Origin: an uncultured Flavobacteriales bacterium
GTDB lineage: Bacteria; Bacteroidota; Bacteroidia; Flavobacteriales_D; Parvicellaceae
DNA length: 64,000 nt
Assembly (NCBI GenBank): GCA_943788755.1
Contig: CALSRM010000003.1
Coordinates: 1,860,001-1,924,000 of the forward strand
Direction: 5' to 3'
Position numbers and translations under genes: made by a program. This document shows, one piece after another, positions 60,237 to 64,000 of the stretch; position 1 is the stretch's first letter, and each line of letters starts with the position of its first letter. Below the pieces are notes generated by a model. The model was not told where the DNA came from. It ran no database searches and worked only from the letters and a program-made list of their open reading frames with translations.

Positions 60237-61463
60237 TCAATAGTTAGACTTGTATTTATTTGCTCCCGTCTTCATACGTATGTGAATGATTAGTGCTGAG
60301 ATAATTGTAAGCCATCCAATTAGAGCGATTGAGGTATTAATATTCCAGATATCTGATATAATCCCTGTTATTATTGCTCCAAAAGCATATCCAGAATCTC
60401 TCCATAATCTAAATATACCGATGCTTTTGGCTCTTTGTTCGGGGTGAGTATAATCACCTATTCCAGCAAGGAATGTTGGATAAACAATTGCGGTTCCTAT
60501 ACCAAGAACCGATGATAATAGTGCAAAGTGCCAAAATGTTGTTGCATAAATCATGGATAAAAGAGCAGCTCCTTGAAGAAGCATTCCGAGGAATAGCATT
60601 TTCTTTTTGTCAAAAACATCAGCCATTTTACCCGTGAATAATTGACCAACTCCCCAAAATATAGGATAGACTGCTACGATGGTTGCTATTTCGTCTAGTT
60701 TAAAATGTTTTGTAGCTAATAGTATGGGGAATAATCCCCAAACCATTCCATCATTTAAGTTGTTAACTAATCCAGCTTGCGATATAGAGCCAAGGTTTCT
60801 GTCTTTCCAAGTAGTTTCCCAAAATATGTTTTTCAGTTTTTTAATACTGCTAACAGCTGTCTCTTTTGCTACATGCTGAATTGTATCTTTCACCAAGATC
60901 CACGAGCCCAATAGTCCTAAAATAGAAAAACCAACTCCTAAATAGAAAGGATAAGGTCGTAAACCGTATTCACTTGCAATCCAGCCAGTAAGAAATGCAA
61001 TTCCACCTACCGCTAAATACCCTGCAGATTCATTGAGACCCATAGCCAAACCTCTTTGCTTTTCGCCAACCAAATCAATTTTCATAACAACCGTACTCGA
61101 CCATGTTAACCCTTGGTTAATTCCCAACAGAACATTCGCAAAAATAATCCAGTTCCAGTTACTCGAGTACATTAGAATGAATGGAATAGGTAAAGCAAAA
61201 ATCCATCCAATAACCAATAAGTTTTTTCGACCTATTTTATTGGCAAATGCACCAGTGAAATAATTGGTAATAGCTTTAGTAAAGCCAAATACAATAATAA
61301 AAGATAGGATTACTGCATTTCCTTTCAAACTAAATACACTTTCTGCTAATTCTGGTAAAATGGTTCGTTCCATTCCAACCATTCCACCAACAAATCCGTT
61401 AATAAGAACAAGTAGCGAAAATTGTTTCCAGTTTTCTGTAAGACCTAATTTAACTTGAGACAT
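60237..61463 (-). CDS. Major facilitator superfamily transporter
   Basis: This 408-residue protein has about 12 membrane segments. It shows FANKIGRKN, an A-motif-like loop between segments 2 and 3 (GAFANKIGRKNLLVIGW), GMGLNESAGYLAVG cut around segment 5, and a second-half loop GKMADVFDKKKMLFLG. The substrate is not evident; the closest look is to drug or metabolite exporters. A TATATTTG element sits only 6 bases before the ATG, which predicts a leaderless mRNA. Confidence 0.87.
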   Translation of the reverse strand: MSQVKLGLTENWKQFSLLVLINGFVGGMVGMERTILPELAESVFSLKGNAVILSFIIVFGFTKAITNYFTGAFANKIGRKNLLVIGWIFALPIPFILMYSSNWNWIIFANVLLGINQGLTWSSTVVMKIDLVGEKQRGLAMGLNESAGYLAVGGIAFLTGWIASEYGLRPYPFYLGVGFSILGLLGSWILVKDTIQHVAKETAVSSIKKLKNIFWETTWKDRNLGSISQAGLVNNLNDGMVWGLFPILLATKHFKLDEIATIVAVYPIFWGVGQLFTGKMADVFDKKKMLFLGMLLQGAALLSMIYATTFWHFALLSSVLGIGTAIVYPTFLAGIGDYTHPEQRAKSIGIFRLWRDSGYAFGAIITGIISDIWNINTSIALIGWLTIISALIIHIRMKTGANKYKSNY

Positions 61464-61469
61464 ATTTTA

Positions 61470-61477
61470 CAAATATA
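61470..61477 (-). promoter_or_regulatory. -7 element immediately before the MFS gene
   Basis: TATATTTG on the minus strand matches TAnnTTTG and ends 6 bases before the ATG at 61463, so initiation would be at or next to the start codon. Confidence 0.5.
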
Positions 61478-61599
61478 TCAACTGTAGAATTAATCGAGGT
61501 GATGAATCTTAAATAAGGCTATGATAGTTGGAAACAATTTATATTGAAACGAAAAAGTCGGTATATAATTTTTATACTTGTGATACTAAAATTTTAACC

Positions 61600-63717
61600 A
61601 TGTCATTACCCATATCTTTTATTTCGAAATCATTGTCTATTTCCGAAAAGCAAGTTTCGACTACAATAAATTTACTCGAGGAAAAAGCAACTGTTCCTTT
61701 TATTTCGCGCTATCGAAAACAAATGACAGGTGGGTTGGATGAAGTCCAAATTGATAACATTCAAATGGCTTTTTTAAAATTAAAGGATTTAGAGAAGCGT
61801 AAAAAAACCATTTTAGAAACTATTTTGGATCAAGGGAATCTAATTCAGGAATTAAAAGAAAAAATTGAAAACTCATGGGACAGTAACCAATTAGAAGATC
61901 TCTATTTACCATTTAAGCCAAGAAGAAAATCAAGAGCTGATAAAGCAATTGAATTAGGGCTAGAGCCTTTAGCAAAGATGCTAATGTCGCAACAGGGAGC
62001 TAGTTTTAGTTCAATGGCAGAGCGATTTGTTAAAGGAGAAGTTGAGAATATTAACGAAGCAATTAAAGGAGCTCAAGATATTGCTGCATTATGGATTAGT
62101 GAAAGACAATACATTCGTCAAAAAATTAGAGGATTGTTTTGGAGAAAAGGCGTGCTCAAATCCAAAATGGTAAAAGGAAAAGAGGAAGAAGGCGAAAAGT
62201 TTAAGGATTATTTCTCTTTCGAAGAACCAATTAAAAGAATTAAGTCACATCGCTTTTTAGCTGTTTATAGAGGGCAAAAAGAAGGTGTTTTGAAAGTTGC
62301 AATTGAACCGCCAACCAAAGAAGCAATTCTAATGGTCGCTGATTCCGTTTTAAAGCGAGACGGTGATTTTAAAAAGGAAATACAAGAAGTAGTTAAAGAT
62401 GTTTATACACGGTTATTAAAAATATCCATAGAGACAGAAGTAAAAAAAGACCTAAAAACACAAGCAGATGTAGAAGCGATAAAAGTATTTGCTGAAAATT
62501 TGCGTCAACTATTATTACAATCTCCGTTAGGAGGAAAAAGAATTTTAGCTATCGATCCCGGATTTCGTTCGGGATGCAAAGTTGTTTGTTTGAGTGAAAA
62601 TGGAGACTTAGTTGGTAATTCTAGTATTTTTCCGCATCCTCCTCAAAACAAAACAACAGATGCCATGAAGAAGATATCTACTATGGTGCAGCAATATAAA
62701 ATTGAAGCTATCGCTATAGGTAATGGAACAGCAGGTAGAGAGACTGAAGCTTTTATTAAAAGAATTCGATTCAACACAAAAGTAAATGTCTATATAGTAA
62801 ATGAAGCTGGTGCTTCTATTTATTCAGCTTCAAAAATTGCCAGAGAGGAGTTTCCAGATTACGATGTAACGGTTCGTGGAGCAGTTTCTATTGGAAGAAG
62901 GTTAATGGATCCGCTTGCTGAGTTGGTTAAAATAGATCCAAAGAGTATTGGTGTTGGTCAATATCAACATGATGTAGATCAAGCTGTATTAAAACAAAGG
63001 CTTGATTCGGTTGTTGAAAGTAGTGTAAATAGAGTAGGAGTCGATGTAAATACAGCGAGTAAGTATATTTTGACATACGTTTCTGGAATTGGACCGCAAA
63101 TAGCAGAAAACATTGTCGCATACAGAAAACAAAATGGTGACTTTACCGCTCGAAAAGAATTGAACAAAGTACCAAAATTAGGAACAAAAGCATTTGAGCA
63201 AAGTGCAGGTTTTCTGCGTATTTCAAATGCAGAAAATCCATTGGATAATAGTGCTGTTCATCCAGAGAGTTATTCTCTGGTGCAGAAAATGGCAAAAGAT
63301 GCAAAGTGTTCATTGAACGAATTAATTGGAAATGAAGCGTTGGTAGGTGATCTCGATATTAAAAATTATATTACCAAAGAAGTAGGGGAACTAACCCTTA
63401 ATGACTTGATAAAAGAATTGGTTAAGCCTAGTAGAGATCCTCGTAAAATTGCCCGCGTTTTCGAATTTGATAAGCGCTTAAGAAGCATTGCCGATGTAGA
63501 ACAGGGAATGGAAATAGTCGGTATAGTAAACAACGTTACTAATTTTGGAGCTTTTGTAGATATCGGAATAAAAGAAAGTGGCTTAATCCATATCTCCAAT
63601 CTCGCAGATAGTTATGTAAGCAACCCTGCTGATATAGTTTCTGTGCATCAACATGTTCAGGCTAAAGTAATTTCTATAGATGTTGATCGGAAACGAATTG
63701 GATTAAAATTAATCTAG
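61600..63717 (+). CDS. tex: Tex-like RNA-binding transcriptional accessory protein
   Basis: The ATG at 61600 (MSLPISFISKSLSISEKQ) is preferred; a longer frame begins at 61528. The 705-residue protein has the Tex order: N-terminal helical domain (VPFISRYRKQMTGGLDEVQ), DLYLPFKPRRKSRADKA, the YqgF-like RNase H fold (ILAIDPGFRSGCKVVCL), helix-hairpin-helix segments (ASKYILTYVSGIGPQIAENI) and a C-terminal S1 RNA-binding domain (VGIVNNVTNFGAFVDIGI). It binds nucleic acid and affects transcription. Length is slightly under the usual 720-780. Confidence 0.95.
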   Translation: MSLPISFISKSLSISEKQVSTTINLLEEKATVPFISRYRKQMTGGLDEVQIDNIQMAFLKLKDLEKRKKTILETILDQGNLIQELKEKIENSWDSNQLEDLYLPFKPRRKSRADKAIELGLEPLAKMLMSQQGASFSSMAERFVKGEVENINEAIKGAQDIAALWISERQYIRQKIRGLFWRKGVLKSKMVKGKEEEGEKFKDYFSFEEPIKRIKSHRFLAVYRGQKEGVLKVAIEPPTKEAILMVADSVLKRDGDFKKEIQEVVKDVYTRLLKISIETEVKKDLKTQADVEAIKVFAENLRQLLLQSPLGGKRILAIDPGFRSGCKVVCLSENGDLVGNSSIFPHPPQNKTTDAMKKISTMVQQYKIEAIAIGNGTAGRETEAFIKRIRFNTKVNVYIVNEAGASIYSASKIAREEFPDYDVTVRGAVSIGRRLMDPLAELVKIDPKSIGVGQYQHDVDQAVLKQRLDSVVESSVNRVGVDVNTASKYILTYVSGIGPQIAENIVAYRKQNGDFTARKELNKVPKLGTKAFEQSAGFLRISNAENPLDNSAVHPESYSLVQKMAKDAKCSLNELIGNEALVGDLDIKNYITKEVGELTLNDLIKELVKPSRDPRKIARVFEFDKRLRSIADVEQGMEIVGIVNNVTNFGAFVDIGIKESGLIHISNLADSYVSNPADIVSVHQHVQAKVISIDVDRKRIGLKLI

Positions 63718-63745
63718 CAACCGGCGAAAAGGAAATTTAAAACAA

Positions 63746-64000
63746 TTACAAAGAACCAATAGCTTTTTTCAAGGCCATTATATATCCAAAGTGCAAACCT
63801 TCGTGCACATTATTAAAAGCAATTGCCTTTTCTGTGCTGCTCAGAGTGATATTGTAACTTGCAGTATATTCAGAATATTCCGTAAATAAACCACTATCAT
63901 AATCTTGTTGCATTAGTTTTGCAGAAGATATTAATAGTCCTTTAATTTCGTTGATTTCATTTTCTGATACATTTTTTGGCGCTGAAGTTCCTTTCCTATA
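63746..64000 (-). CDS. DinB family protein, C-terminal end (partial)
   Basis: The last 85 codons run in from the right edge; the start lies beyond the window. The peptide has IKGLLISSAKLMQQDYDSGLFTE cut into parts, then FNNVHEGLHFGYIMALKKAIGSL at the end. The HEGLHxGYIMAL motif, with its conserved histidines, is typical of the DinB four-helix metal-binding superfamily. Function is unknown; some members are thiol transferases. It converges on tex with 28 bases between the stops. Confidence 0.8.
   Translation of the reverse strand, partial: YRKGTSAPKNVSENEINEIKGLLISSAKLMQQDYDSGLFTEYSEYTASYNITLSSTEKAIAFNNVHEGLHFGYIMALKKAIGSL

Overview
The window reads as chromosomal DNA of a free-living, AT-rich member of the Bacteroidota, most likely order Flavobacteriales; I cannot fix the genus. 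The evidence is: three proteins with a C-terminal Por/type IX secretion sorting domain, a TamB-like C-terminus, the bacillithiol deacetylase BshB1, a fused DAHP synthase/chorismate mutase, start sites preceded by A-rich stretches rather than Shine-Dalgarno sequences, and repeated matches to the Bacteroidota promoter element TAnnTTTG. I saw no rRNA, tRNA, CRISPR array or intact transposase. Most of the content is housekeeping.

Layout. 1-0.4 kb: the end of a tamB-like gene. 0.4-3.8 kb (minus strand): an aromatic amino acid operon, pheA, aminotransferase, DAHP synthase/chorismate mutase, with no tyrA. It is preceded by what looks like two attenuators in series, each a short Phe/Tyr-rich leader peptide followed by a terminator hairpin. 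3.9-9.0 kb (minus): an M1 peptidase with its DUF6702 partner, then menC-menE of menaquinone synthesis. 9.0-9.26 kb: a 261-bp MITE-like element. 9.4-14.8 kb: a DUF4846 lipoprotein, a thioesterase, a membrane-bound sugar-nucleotide dehydratase, a methyltransferase and a glycosyltransferase. 14.8-20 kb: cell-wall hydrolases, a serine hydrolase coupled to bshB1, and a coiled-coil lipoprotein. 20.1-20.3 kb: a REPIN-like repeat. 20.3-29.2 kb: rlmD, prfC, an acetyltransferase, a flavoprotein, HMG-CoA lyase, ffh and folD. 29.5-33.6 kb: a large type IX-secreted protein facing a tandem SUMF1-like protein. 33.9-41.7 kb: a cold-shock-domain gene, nitroreductase, penicillin acylase, prmC, ligA, a DUF6913 gene and aroK. 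41.75-42.48 kb: an orphan 735-bp region rich in hairpins. 42.5-56.2 kb: pbpC, dnaK, a LURP-one-like gene, ndk, lon, parE and parC. 56.3-64 kb: smaller genes, two more type IX-secreted proteins, an MFS transporter, tex and the end of a DinB-family gene.

Two features cut across the map. First, seven genes (cold-shock gene, dnaK, parE, parC, the SRPBCC gene and two type IX-secreted genes) carry one or more frame-breaking indels. dnaK has three separate +1 insertions. Because several of these genes are essential and the sites share no motif, uncorrected sequencing errors are the simplest explanation, but this should be checked. Second, dnaK and lon share an upstream element TTGGCAT-N5-TTGAC with the spacing of a sigma-54 -24/-12 promoter, which suggests common control of the two protein-quality genes. 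Several other genes have TAnnTTTG only 4-7 bases before the start codon, which predicts leaderless mRNAs.
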